Below are positions 6,015 through 14,822 of a stretch of DNA of 17,527 nt, piece after piece. Within the stretch, counting starts at the first letter, position 1, and each line of letters opens with the position of its first letter. The DNA is from Pseudomonadota bacterium (GTDB lineage Bacteria; Pseudomonadota; Gammaproteobacteria; Steroidobacterales; Steroidobacteraceae). The DNA lies in contig JAEYUC010000020.1 in assembly GCA_023433705.1 (NCBI GenBank), positions 1 through 17,527 on the forward strand, in the 5' to 3' direction. The position numbers were made by a program, and so were the translations under genes. The notes under the pieces were generated by a model. The model saw only the letters and a list, made by a program, of their open reading frames with translations, searched no databases and was not told where the DNA came from.

Positions 6015-8135
6015 ATGCGAATACTTTTTTCCCTCGCGGCGCTCTTTCCGCTCGCGACGTTCGGCGCCGACCAGGAAACGCCCGGACCGGCCACCGCGTC
6101 GCAGGAATCCAGCCCGACCGACATCGTCGTCACCGGCATGCGCGATGCGCGCTCCGGCGCGCGCACGCCCGCGAGCGTCGCACGGATCGGCGAGGAAACC
6201 ATTTCGGCCATCTCGCCGAAACACCAGGCCGAAGTGCTCAACACCAGCCCCGGCGTCTACGTCCAGCGCGGCAGCGGCGCGGAAAGCCTCGGCGCCATTC
6301 GTTCGCCCGTGTTGACCGGCGCGGGCGCCTGCGGCGCGTTCCTGATGGCCGAGGACAGCCTGCCGATCCGCCCCGTCGGATTCTGCAACCTCAACGAGAT
6401 GTTCGAGCTCAACTACGAGCAGGCCTCGGTGATCGAAGTGCTGCGCGGACCGGGCTCGGCGCTGTTCGGCGCGAGCGCGGTGCACGGCATCGTCAACGTG
6501 CTCACGCCGCGCACGCTCGATGTTCCGGGACTCTCCGTCGGCGCCGAGGTGGGCTCGGATTCGTTCCGCCGCGCCACGTTCGCCGCGTCGGGCCACCGCG
6601 ATTCGGGCCGCGGCCTCGCCGCGTACGGCACGTGGACGCGCGCGCCCGGCTGGCGCGAGGCATCGGGCGTCGACGAGGGCAAGCTCAACCTGGCCGCCGA
6701 CACGCCGCTCGGCGCCGGCGAGCTGCGACTGCGTGCTTCCGGCACCGTGCTCAACCAGGAAACCGCGGGATTCATCCAGGGCTACGAGAGTTATCGCGAC
6801 GAGGACATCGCGAAATCGAATCCCAATCCCGAAGCCTTTCGCGACGCGTCGAGCGCGCGCGTGGCGCTGCACTGGGACGCGCAGGACGTTCTCGGAGAGA
6901 GCGGCGACATCTCGCTCGCGGCGCTCTATCGCCGCTCGCGCATGGACTTCCTGCAGCATTTCCTGATCGGCAAGCCGCTCGAGCACAACGCGCAGACCAG
7001 CTACTTCCTGTCGGGTTCGGCGAGTTTTCCGTTCCGGCGGCTGACGGCGCGAATCGCGCTCGACGCGGAAACCGCATCCTCGGAGCTGACCGAATTCCAG
7101 CCAGGACCTGCGACCGACGGCGCGCCGGCCGCGAACGCGATCCGGCCCGCCGGATATCACTACGACTACACGGTCGATTCCTGGACGCTCGGCACGACCG
7201 CATCGCTCGAGTTCAGGATCTCGGACCGGTTCACCGCCACGGCGGCGCTGCGCGCGGATCGGACTAACTACGACTACGACAACCGGATGATCGACGGGAA
7301 CACCGCGGACGACGGCGTGCCCTGCCCCGGCGCGGGCTGTCTTTATTCGCGTCCGGCGGATCGCGGCGACACTTTCGACAATCTCGCGCCCCGCATCACC
7401 TTCGCCTGGCAACCCGACGCGCGGAACCTCGTCTATCTCAACGGCTCGACCGGCTTTCGCCCTCCGGAGATGACGGAGCTCTATCGCCTGCAGCGCCAGC
7501 AGACCGAAGCCGACCTCGACAGCGAGGAACTCGAATCGGTCGAGCTCGGCTGGAAGTTCCGCGACGCGCGGCTGTCGTTCGACCTCGCGTTGTTCGCGAT
7601 GAACAAGGACAACGTCATCCTGCGCGAGACGAACGGTTTCTACGTCGGCAACGGCTCGACGCGTCATCGCGGCATCGAATACCAACTCGAGTTCCAGCCG
7701 GGGCCGGCGGGTGTGAACCTGCGCGCGAAGCTGGCCGGAACAATCGCGAACCACGAGTACACGTTCTCGCGCGCGATCGAAGGCGGTGAAACGATCGTCG
7801 CGGGCAACGAAGTCGACACCGCGCCGCGCAACCTGCATTCGCTCGATCTCGAAGTGCCCCTCGGCGCGGACGGAAACTGGACGCTCGGGACGACGACGTA
7901 TTACGTCGGGTCCTATTACCTCGACGCGGCGAACACCGCGCGCTATTCAGGCCACGACGTGACGAACCTGCGCGTCGGCTGGAACGCGCCAGGCGATTTC
8001 CGGCTGGCGCTGCGCGTCGACAACGTCTTCGACCAGGCGTACGCGGATCGCGCCGATTTCGCGTTCGGCAACTATCGCTACTTTCCGGCGCGCGGTCGCG
8101 CGGTGTTCCTGTCCGCCGAATTCACGCACAACTGA
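6015..8135 (+). CDS. TonB-dependent outer-membrane receptor
   Basis: A 706-residue protein. Signal peptide 1-18 (LFSLAALFPLATFG before ADQE), TonB-box-like DIVVTGMR at 36-43, plug domain about 45-165 with VIEVLRGPGSALFGASAVHGIVNV (residues 119 onward), then a 22-strand-type barrel with the usual family signature NGSTGFRPPEMTELYR and a late GNYRYFPARGRAVFLSAEF end. C106 and C124 in the plug flank a loop and could form a disulfide. A second Cys pair (CPGAGC) lies in an extracellular-loop-like insert. The final residue is Asn, not the common aromatic. Family knowledge: it imports siderophores, cobalamin or other ligands using TonB energy; the ligand cannot be read here. ATG 6015 lacks a strong ribosome-binding site. 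It is followed at 15 bp by a TPR gene. Confidence 0.93.
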   Translation: MRILFSLAALFPLATFGADQETPGPATASQESSPTDIVVTGMRDARSGARTPASVARIGEETISAISPKHQAEVLNTSPGVYVQRGSGAESLGAIRSPVLTGAGACGAFLMAEDSLPIRPVGFCNLNEMFELNYEQASVIEVLRGPGSALFGASAVHGIVNVLTPRTLDVPGLSVGAEVGSDSFRRATFAASGHRDSGRGLAAYGTWTRAPGWREASGVDEGKLNLAADTPLGAGELRLRASGTVLNQETAGFIQGYESYRDEDIAKSNPNPEAFRDASSARVALHWDAQDVLGESGDISLAALYRRSRMDFLQHFLIGKPLEHNAQTSYFLSGSASFPFRRLTARIALDAETASSELTEFQPGPATDGAPAANAIRPAGYHYDYTVDSWTLGTTASLEFRISDRFTATAALRADRTNYDYDNRMIDGNTADDGVPCPGAGCLYSRPADRGDTFDNLAPRITFAWQPDARNLVYLNGSTGFRPPEMTELYRLQRQQTEADLDSEELESVELGWKFRDARLSFDLALFAMNKDNVILRETNGFYVGNGSTRHRGIEYQLEFQPGPAGVNLRAKLAGTIANHEYTFSRAIEGGETIVAGNEVDTAPRNLHSLDLEVPLGADGNWTLGTTTYYVGSYYLDAANTARYSGHDVTNLRVGWNAPGDFRLALRVDNVFDQAYADRADFAFGNYRYFPARGRAVFLSAEFTHN

Positions 8136-8150
8136 CGGAGTTTCCCAGGA

Positions 8151-8909
8151 ATGGCATTCGCCCTTTACGTCATCTCCGGCCTGATCTCGCTCGGGCTCGT
8201 CGTCCACTGCATCAAGACCGGCCGGAACACCATCTGGGTCTACGTGCTCGTCATCCTGATGACGACGGTGCCATTCGTCGGGGCGTTGCTGTACACGGGC
8301 GTGGAGATCCTGCCGGACCTGCTGCGTTCGCGCACCAGCCGGCGCGCGGTGCGCGGCATCCGCACGACGCTCGATCCGGAAGGCGACCTGCGGCGTCTCG
8401 AGAACGAGATGAAGGTGTCCGGCACGGTGGGCGCGCGGCAGCGTTATGCCGAGGAACTGGTGCGGCTCGGCAGGGCGGCGGAAGCCCTGCCTATCTATCA
8501 GAATAGTCTTACAGGCGTATTCGCCGAGGATCCGAAGCTGCTGTTAGGTTACGCGCGCGCGTTGTTCGCCGCGGGCGATCCGGCCGGCGCACGCAAGACG
8601 CTCGACGAACTGATCCAGAAGAACCCGGACTTCAAGTCGCCCGACGGCCACCTTCTCTATGCGAGGTCGCTGGAAGGCGAAGGAGACGTGGACAAGGCGA
8701 TTTCAGAGTACGAAACGCTGGCCGGCTATTACCCGGGCGCCGAGGCGGCGGTGCGTTACGCGAAGTTGCTCAAGCGGGCCGGGCGCGGACCGCTCGCGCG
8801 CGAAGTGCTCGAAAGTCTGCTGGAACGTGCGAAATTCGCGCCCGCCCACTATCGCAAGGCGCAAAGGGAATGGCTGGACGAGGCTGAAAAGGAGCTGCGG
8901 GGCGGCTGA
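8151..8909 (+). CDS. Membrane-anchored tetratricopeptide repeat protein
   Basis: A 252-residue protein. Residues 1-18 and about 26-48 are hydrophobic helices, joined by a short HCIKTGRNT turn, resembling the N-terminal membrane hairpin found on some cardiolipin-synthase-like proteins. From about residue 85 to the end there are four or so TPR-like helical pairs (for example RQRYAEELVRLGRAAEALPIY, then LLLGYARALFAAGDPAGA, and HLLYARSLEGEGDVDKAISE). It probably acts as a cytoplasmic protein-protein scaffold tethered to the inner membrane; the partner is unknown. ATG 8151 follows AGGA directly, with GGAG about 10 nt upstream. The 15-bp gap suggests cotranscription with the TonB receptor. The stop lies in the loop of a strong hairpin shared with the convergent small gene. 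Confidence 0.8.
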   Translation: MAFALYVISGLISLGLVVHCIKTGRNTIWVYVLVILMTTVPFVGALLYTGVEILPDLLRSRTSRRAVRGIRTTLDPEGDLRRLENEMKVSGTVGARQRYAEELVRLGRAAEALPIYQNSLTGVFAEDPKLLLGYARALFAAGDPAGARKTLDELIQKNPDFKSPDGHLLYARSLEGEGDVDKAISEYETLAGYYPGAEAAVRYAKLLKRAGRGPLAREVLESLLERAKFAPAHYRKAQREWLDEAEKELRGG

Positions 8910-8937
8910 TCTGCACCGCCCCGCGTGGATTCTTATT
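8897..8937. terminator. Shared hairpin terminator between convergent genes
   Basis: GCGGGGCGG (8897-8905) and CCGCCCCGC (8916-8924) form a perfect 9-bp GC stem around a 10-nt loop. On plus, the following TGGATTCTTATTT is moderately T-rich; on minus, the stem is followed by CTCCTTTT. It probably ends transcription from both the TPR gene (stop in the loop) and the small gene at 8933, although neither T-tract is classical. Confidence 0.5.
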
Positions 8938-9127
8938 TCCTGCGGTTGATGGAACGGAAAGAGACTCCTTCCATCATGGCCTTGTAGCGAACCGCGCCCG
9001 GCGAGCGACCCAGCTTCTGCGCGGCGACGCGCGCCGACACCCGCGCCTTGGCGAACTGGCGCAGCTTCTTCATGTCGCCCTCCGACCATTCGCGCATGTG
9101 ACGAGCACCTTTTTTACTGGCTGCCAT
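8933..9127 (-). CDS. Small helix-turn-helix (GcrA/SANT-like) DNA-binding-like protein
   Basis: A 64-residue protein, basic throughout. After a lysine-rich start (MAASKKGARHM), residues 13-46 read EWSEGDMKKLRQFAKARVSARVAAQKLGRSPGAV..., a pattern of three helices with the aromatic W and the LGRSPGAVRYKA recognition-helix style seen in GcrA, SANT/Myb and sigma region-4 folds. It probably binds DNA; target and role are unknown. ATG 9127 was chosen because GAGGA sits 6 nt upstream and the charged start fits; a longer in-frame version from 9226 would add 33 residues without a good ribosome-binding site. It stands alone, convergent with the TPR gene, followed by the shared hairpin. Confidence 0.7.
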   Translation of the reverse strand: MAASKKGARHMREWSEGDMKKLRQFAKARVSARVAAQKLGRSPGAVRYKAMMEGVSFRSINRRK

Positions 9128-9384
9128 TCGGAGTCCTCTTGAAACGTGGGGTGGGGAATTCGCGGGCCGTAGTCTAACAAACAAATCCCGGGTTATAGCC
9201 AAACGTCGCCGGATGCCGACAGGCACACGCGGCGCGCGCCTATCAACGTCGCGACCTTAGGATCGAAGTTAGTAGCTCGACTCGCGCGGCGCGAATTCGT
9301 TCGGCGATTGCTCGACGCTTGCAGGAAAATATTTACAACGCGCACCGCCGACTTCGCCTGCCGCGTCGCGACAGGACAAACGGC
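9128..9384. other. 257-bp stretch without a gene
   Basis: This lies between the small DNA-binding-like gene and the aguA stop. It holds the leader and promoter of the small gene (a TATAAC hexamer is present on minus around 9193-9198, without a good -35), an AT-richer patch (AAAATATTTACAA near 9326-9338) and short GC palindromes. No open frame with coding character, tRNA or rRNA was seen. Confidence 0.5.
9357..9375 (-). terminator. Hairpin just downstream of agmatine deiminase gene
   Basis: Read on minus, CCTGTCGC-GAC-GCGGCAGG folds into an 8-bp stem with one G-U pair, 9 nt after the aguA stop codon. There is no following T-run, so it may protect the 3' end rather than terminate. The stem is better on minus than on plus, where the wobble becomes a C-A mismatch. 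Confidence 0.3.
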
Positions 9385-10476
9385 TCAGCGAGGCACTTGC
9401 TGCGTGATGCAGTGGATGTTGCCGCCGCCTAACAGGATCTCGCGCGCGGGCACGCCGACGACCTTGCGGCCGGGAAACGCGCGCTTCAGTTGCGCGGCGG
9501 CGGCGCGATCGGTCTTCGCATCGAGCAAGGGCATGACGATGCCCTTGTTTGCGATATAGAAATTCACGTAGCTCGCGGCGAGACGTTGTCCGGGGAGTCG
9601 CGCGTGCGTATGGTCGCGCAGCAGCACGCCGCCCGCTTCTTCCTTGCTGCGCTCGAGCGGTCCGGGCATCGGCAGCTTGATGACCTGGATCTCGCGCCGG
9701 CGCGCATCGCGCGTCGATTCGAGCCGCTCCAGCGCGTCGGCCGACACTGCGTATTGCGGATCGCTCCTGTCGTTGGTCCAGGTGAGCGCCACTACGCCGG
9801 GTTTCACGAAGCAGGCCAGGTTGTCGATGTGCCCGTCGGTTTCATCGTCGACGACGCCCGCGCCGAGCCAGATCACCGCACGGACGCCGAGGTAATCCTT
9901 GAGGTATTGCTCGATCTCGGGCTGCGACAGGCCGGGATTGCGATCCCGGTTCAGCAGGCATTGTTCGGTCACGAGGGCGGTTCCCGCGCCATCGACATGG
10001 ATCGCGCCGCCTTCGTTGACGATCGGCGCGCGGTAGCGGTCACAACCTTCCACTTCGAGCACCTTGCGCGCGACCAGATCGTCCTGGTCCCACGGAAAGT
10101 ACAGGCCGCCGTTCAGCCCGCCCCATGCGTTGAACTGCCAGTCGACGCCACGCCGTACGCCCTTGCCGTTGGTCACGAACGTCGGGCCGACGTCGCGCAT
10201 CCAGGCGTCGTCGTGCGAGATCTCGAGCACACGGATGTGAGGCGCGAGCTGCGTGCGCGCGAATTCGTAGTGATCCGCGGAAACACCGACCGTCACCGGC
10301 TCGAAACGCGCGATGGCCGCCGCGACTTCCGCGAATGCCGCCTGCGCGGGCAATGCGCCCGCGCGCCAGTTGTCCTGGCGCTCCGGCCAGAGCATCCAGC
10401 AGCCGGCATGCGGCGCGTATTCGGCGGGCATCGAAAAGCCGTCCGCCGCGGGAGTGGAATCGTGGGTTCGCGTCAT
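9385..10476 (-). CDS. aguA: Agmatine deiminase (agmatine iminohydrolase)
   Basis: A 363-residue protein, the normal length for the family. It converts agmatine to N-carbamoylputrescine plus ammonia, a step from arginine to putrescine in the cytoplasm. Guanidino-group hydrolase landmarks are all present: PAEYAPHAGCWMLWPER (17-33), AWMRDVGPTF with D95, VNEGGAIHVDG with E155, ETDGHIDN with H216 and D218, and the C-terminal LGGGNIHCITQQ with catalytic C356. ATG 10476 was chosen because the conserved N-terminus begins soon after; TTG 10506 is in frame but lacks support. There is no clear ribosome-binding site. The partner N-carbamoylputrescine amidase gene (aguB), often next to aguA, is not in the window. 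It is divergent from icd across 95 bp. Confidence 0.93.
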   Translation of the reverse strand: MTRTHDSTPAADGFSMPAEYAPHAGCWMLWPERQDNWRAGALPAQAAFAEVAAAIARFEPVTVGVSADHYEFARTQLAPHIRVLEISHDDAWMRDVGPTFVTNGKGVRRGVDWQFNAWGGLNGGLYFPWDQDDLVARKVLEVEGCDRYRAPIVNEGGAIHVDGAGTALVTEQCLLNRDRNPGLSQPEIEQYLKDYLGVRAVIWLGAGVVDDETDGHIDNLACFVKPGVVALTWTNDRSDPQYAVSADALERLESTRDARRREIQVIKLPMPGPLERSKEEAGGVLLRDHTHARLPGQRLAASYVNFYIANKGIVMPLLDAKTDRAAAAQLKRAFPGRKVVGVPAREILLGGGNIHCITQQVPR

Positions 10477-10525
10477 TTGTGGTCGACATTGTAGCCAATG
10501 AATCAAGGGTTTCCGGCGCCTGTGT

Positions 10526-10531
10526 TAGCAT
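10526..10531 (+). promoter_or_regulatory. Possible icd -10 element (TAGCAT, extended TG)
   Basis: TGTGTTAGCAT (10521-10531) contains TAGCAT with a TG upstream, about 40 nt before the icd ATG, in the divergent aguA/icd gap. The matching -35 position (10503-10508, TCAAGG) is poor, so the call rests on the -10 pattern alone. Confidence 0.3.
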
Positions 10532-10571
10532 CGCGGCCCCCTCAGAACCCCTGGCAATCAAGAAAACAACG

Positions 10572-11882
<1,311 letters not shown>

Positions 11883-11905
11883 TCGAAGCGACTCTTAGCT
11901 ACATG

Positions 11906-11937
11906 AACGCCGCCCCTTCAGGGCGGCGTTTCTTTTT
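11906..11937 (+). terminator. Rho-independent terminator of icd
   Basis: AACGCCGCCC (11906-11915) and GGGCGGCGTT (11921-11930) form a perfect 10-bp stem with a 5-nt loop, followed by TCTTTTTG. It lies 23 bp after the icd stop and overlaps the last codons of the convergent peptidase gene (its stop, 11918-11920, is in the loop). On minus there is no T-run after the stem, so it serves icd only. Confidence 0.92.
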
Positions 11938-13918
11938 GTGGCGCTTGCGCCTGGCTGACCGGCGCTTGCGCCTGATAATTCTTGCTCAGACCGGCGGCCA
12001 GGAAGGCCTCCAGCTCGCGCAACAACCTCTCCCGCCACTCGTACCGCGACAACGAGTGATTTCCGCCCTTGATGATCACGAGTTCGTGATCCTTATGGTT
12101 CACCTTGAGCATGCGCGCCATGCGCCGGCTGTGATCCACGAGTACCTGGATGTCGGCGTCGCCGTGCACGAGCAGCACGGGCGCCTTGATCTCCTGCGAG
12201 GCGCGCAACGGCGAGCCGGCCTTGAGCTCATCGCTGTCCGAGCCGATGGAATGATCCGCGCGATAGCTCCCGCCGTGAAAACGGCGCGTTTCGGCTGCCA
12301 GCGCGCGCAGGTCCGAAACGCCCGCGATGCTTGCGACGCAGCGGTAGAGATCGGGCTCGCGCACGGCGCTCATGAGCGCGGCGTATCCACCATAGCTCCA
12401 GCCGGCGATGCAGACCCGGGCGGGATCCGCGATGCCTTCTTCGATGGCCCACTTCGTCGCGGCCGTGATGTCGTTCACCATCACGGTGCCCCAGTTGCGC
12501 AGGCCCGCGTCGTACCACTCGCGTCCATAACCGGTCGAGCCGCGGAAGTTCACCTGCAGCACCGCATAACCGCGGCTCGCCATGAACTGCACCATCCAGT
12601 CGAAGCCCCAGCTGTCGCGGTAGTAAGGGCCGCCATGTGGATAGACGACCATCGGCAGGTTCCGTCCGCTGGAGCCGAGCGGCATCGTGAGATATCCGGG
12701 CAGGATCAGGCCTTCCGGGCCCCTGATCTTCACAGGGATCATCGGCGCGAACGACTGCCCGGCGAGCGCGGGACTCGCGCTGCCCATGGCCCACATCTTG
12801 TTGACGCGCAGATCGACCAGGTGGTACTCGGTCGGCCGCACGTCGGAATACGACTCGACCAGCAGCCGCTTGCCGTCGGTCGACGCGTCGATCACGTAGT
12901 TCTCGCAGCCCGGCAGGAGCGCGTCGATGCCGCCGTAGATGCGCTCGGCCTCGTCGTCGAACAACATGCGGTGCACGCGGTCCGTCTCGTACAGGAAGCC
13001 GATGATGCGACCGTCGGCGGGCCAGTAGATAGGTCCACCGACGTCCACTTCGCCGTGCGCGAACAGCAGCTGGCGGTCGGATTTCTCGTTCAGATCCATC
13101 TCGAAGATGGCAGCGCGGCCGTTGTGGTCGGCTTCCACGAGCAGCGTGCCGGGTGCCGGCCCGAAGCCGATCACGTCGAAATCGTCCCTGCCCAGCTCCC
13201 ACTTCGCGAGCGTGCGCCACGGCGCATCCTCCGAATCGCGGGTGACGAACTGCGAGCGGCGCTCGTCGTAACCGGAGCCGAAACGCACGACGCCCGCGCG
13301 GTCGGTGCTCCAGAACATGATGGGGTAACGCTTGCGCTGGACGATGCTCATGCGGCCCGTGTAGACGTCGAGCGCCCACACGTCCGGGTAAGGTCCGCCA
13401 TCGCCGCCGAGCTGTACCAGCACGCGCGTCGGATCGCCGGACTGCCAGTCGAAAACGCGATCCTGGAACTGCGAACCGCCCTGCGGTCCGTTCTGGATCA
13501 GCACCTTCGGAAGATCGGTGCCGCTGACGCCGATCGAGACCAGGCGCGAGACCGCATATGGGGCGCCACGCTCGAATTTCGTGCCGGTGAACCCGCACAG
13601 CAGGCGGTCGTTCGCCTTGAAGCGGCACCACGTCACCTGGAACGAATCGGCGGTGGCCTTCATGAGCTGGCGCACTTCCCGCTTTTCCAGGTCCTGCACG
13701 ACGACGACGGACTCGTCGTTAACGCGAGTGACGAAGGCGAGCTTCAGGCCGTCGGGAGAGAGGGATGGAGTACTGAATTCGGTTTCGGTCGCGAATTGCG
13801 CGATGGAAGGCGCGGCGCCCGCGGAGCGAGCGAGGCCGGAGTCCGCGAAGGCGGCGGAACAGAATGACAGGGCCCAGGCCGCGGTCGAGAACGCGGCACG
13901 TCGACAGACTGGCCCCAT
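11918..13918 (-). CDS. Secreted S9 (prolyl oligopeptidase family) peptidase
   Basis: A 666-residue protein. Signal peptide about 1-25 (CRRAAFSTAAWALSFCSAAFA before DSG), then a beta-propeller-like region (about 40-400) with repeated strand patterns such as PSLSPDGLKLAFV, then an alpha/beta-hydrolase domain (about 415-645). Catalytic triad: GWSYGGY with S508, HGDADI with D589, GGNHSL with H621. The oxyanion region is VVYPHGGPYYRD. Family knowledge: dipeptidyl-peptidase IV or acylaminoacyl-peptidase-like enzymes trim peptides, here probably in the periplasm. ATG 13918 has a strong GGAGGA (13923-13928) 4 nt upstream. It is 25 bp downstream of the HDOD gene and likely cotranscribed. The C-terminal tail has a QAQAP repeat. 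Substrate specificity cannot be read. Confidence 0.92.
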   Translation of the reverse strand: MGPVCRRAAFSTAAWALSFCSAAFADSGLARSAGAAPSIAQFATETEFSTPSLSPDGLKLAFVTRVNDESVVVVQDLEKREVRQLMKATADSFQVTWCRFKANDRLLCGFTGTKFERGAPYAVSRLVSIGVSGTDLPKVLIQNGPQGGSQFQDRVFDWQSGDPTRVLVQLGGDGGPYPDVWALDVYTGRMSIVQRKRYPIMFWSTDRAGVVRFGSGYDERRSQFVTRDSEDAPWRTLAKWELGRDDFDVIGFGPAPGTLLVEADHNGRAAIFEMDLNEKSDRQLLFAHGEVDVGGPIYWPADGRIIGFLYETDRVHRMLFDDEAERIYGGIDALLPGCENYVIDASTDGKRLLVESYSDVRPTEYHLVDLRVNKMWAMGSASPALAGQSFAPMIPVKIRGPEGLILPGYLTMPLGSSGRNLPMVVYPHGGPYYRDSWGFDWMVQFMASRGYAVLQVNFRGSTGYGREWYDAGLRNWGTVMVNDITAATKWAIEEGIADPARVCIAGWSYGGYAALMSAVREPDLYRCVASIAGVSDLRALAAETRRFHGGSYRADHSIGSDSDELKAGSPLRASQEIKAPVLLVHGDADIQVLVDHSRRMARMLKVNHKDHELVIIKGGNHSLSRYEWRERLLRELEAFLAAGLSKNYQAQAPVSQAQAPQKETPP
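11940..11974. repeat. Tandem 14-bp direct repeat in peptidase tail
   Basis: GGCGCTTGCGCCTG occurs at 11940-11953 and again at 11961-11974, with a 21-bp period. It encodes two QAQAP units (QAQAPVSQAQAPQ) in the peptidase C-terminal tail, probably a disordered linker that grew by slippage. Confidence 0.75.
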
Positions 13919-13943
13919 CGAATCCTCCGGGGGGACTACCAAA

Positions 13944-14654
13944 CTACTGAAGGTTTGTTGCGAGCTGCCGTATCGTGGCATCGGCGCGTATGGCCGACAA
14001 TACTTCCTTGGGGACGCCTGCCTCTTCCGCGGCGTGCTCCAGCAGGCCGGGGGCGCAGAACTGCGGGGTCAGCAGTTCGATCGCAAGCAAACGGGCCACG
14101 TATACGGCCGTGGCGTCGGCGGCGGCCGATGGAAACTCGCGCAATCTTCGCCATTCGCCGGCGGTCGTGGCGGCGCGGGCCGGCACGCTCCAGGCGCGCA
14201 GGGCGCGCTCGAGTTGCTGGCCGCCGAGCTCCGCGCACAATTCGGCCTTGCCGGTCGCGTCGAGCCGCTTGCCGGATGCATGTTCGGCTTCGGCGATGGC
14301 GCGCAGTGTGAGGATGTCGCCCAGCCGGTGAAGCAGTCCCGCGATGGCGCTGCTGACGCGATCGGCGCCGACCGCGCCCGCCAGCCGCCAGGCGCAGGCG
14401 GCCGTGATCACGCACTCGTTCCACATCGACCGCAGCTCCTGGGAGCGCGCGGGCGCGGTGCACAGCAGGCGGGTCATCGACTGCAGCCGCAGGTCGACCG
14501 GGGCGCCATTCGCGGTCAGCAAGGCCGTGATGTCGAGCGACGCCCAATCGACAGGCGACGCGGGTAATTCGCGCAGTCGCTCCCGCAGCTCGCTCGTGAT
14601 CGTGCGGCGGACTTCGAGAGACAGGCTGGGCTGGCGATTCGGGCGATGCAACAT
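13944..14654 (-). CDS. HDOD-domain protein (degenerate HD signalling domain)
   Basis: A 236-residue, mostly helical protein. The pattern ELPASPVDWASLDITALL, then RLLCTAPARSQELRSMWNECVITAACAWRLA and AIAGLLHRLGDILTLRAIAEA fits the HDOD family, whose centre usually reads LxxxSxxxAxxA...GLLHDIG. Here LLHRLGDI replaces the canonical HD pair, so no metal-dependent phosphodiesterase activity is expected. Family knowledge: HDOD proteins are signalling and regulatory adaptors, often without catalysis. ATG 14654 was chosen because the upstream in-frame GTG at 14762 starts inside a palindromic repeat arm and adds 36 low-complexity residues. The ribosome-binding site is weak (AGAG). It probably forms an operon with the S9 peptidase 25 bp downstream. 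Confidence 0.65.
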   Translation of the reverse strand: MLHRPNRQPSLSLEVRRTITSELRERLRELPASPVDWASLDITALLTANGAPVDLRLQSMTRLLCTAPARSQELRSMWNECVITAACAWRLAGAVGADRVSSAIAGLLHRLGDILTLRAIAEAEHASGKRLDATGKAELCAELGGQQLERALRAWSVPARAATTAGEWRRLREFPSAAADATAVYVARLLAIELLTPQFCAPGLLEHAAEEAGVPKEVLSAIRADATIRQLATNLQ

Positions 14655-14749
14655 AAGCTCGCGCTCTTGTTCTGGTTTACCGAGAGTTGAATTCTCGCGG
14701 CTTGCCGCAGTGCGTCCAGCACGACTCACCCGAAATGAGAACCGCGTTC

Positions 14750-14822
14750 CGGTGCCTGGCACGGAAAATCCGGGAGAACCTAAGGGAACGGAGTTATCCC
14801 GGATTTTCCGTGCCAGGCACCG
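14750..14822. repeat. Palindromic REP/MITE-like element 2 (GGTGCCTGGCACGG arms)
   Basis: Two perfect 26-bp arms, 14750-14775 and 14797-14822, enclose a 21-nt loop (14776-14796). Within each arm the outer end GGTGCCTGGCAC is itself close to palindromic. The right arm is the last coding part of the PLP-enzyme gene, whose stop TAA is in the loop (14794-14796). The left arm lies upstream of the HDOD gene. There is no T-run, so it does not look like a designed terminator, although the stem could stall transcription. It is unrelated in sequence to the element at 476-568. From memory, arms reading GTGCCTGGCAC with AATCCGGG occur as dispersed repeats in several proteobacteria; this needs a genome search. 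Confidence 0.8.

Noticed and set aside
5741..7838. Long open frames on both strands across the TonB receptor (plus 5741-7267, minus 5922-7838)
   Set aside because: They are compositional shadows rich in Arg and Ala; the receptor frame contains a signal peptide, plug and barrel.
10477..10506. Upstream TTG start at 10506 for agmatine deiminase
   Set aside because: TTG without a ribosome-binding site, adding ten residues outside the conserved N-terminus; ATG 10476 is preferred.
14655..14762. Longer HDOD protein starting at GTG 14762
   Set aside because: The start is inside the palindromic arm and adds 36 residues with no domain character; ATG 14654 gives the family-like N-terminus.
14751..14763. 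GGTGCCTGGCACG as a stand-alone operator site
   Set aside because: It is the outer end of both arms of the larger palindrome, so the dispersed-element explanation covers it without a regulator.
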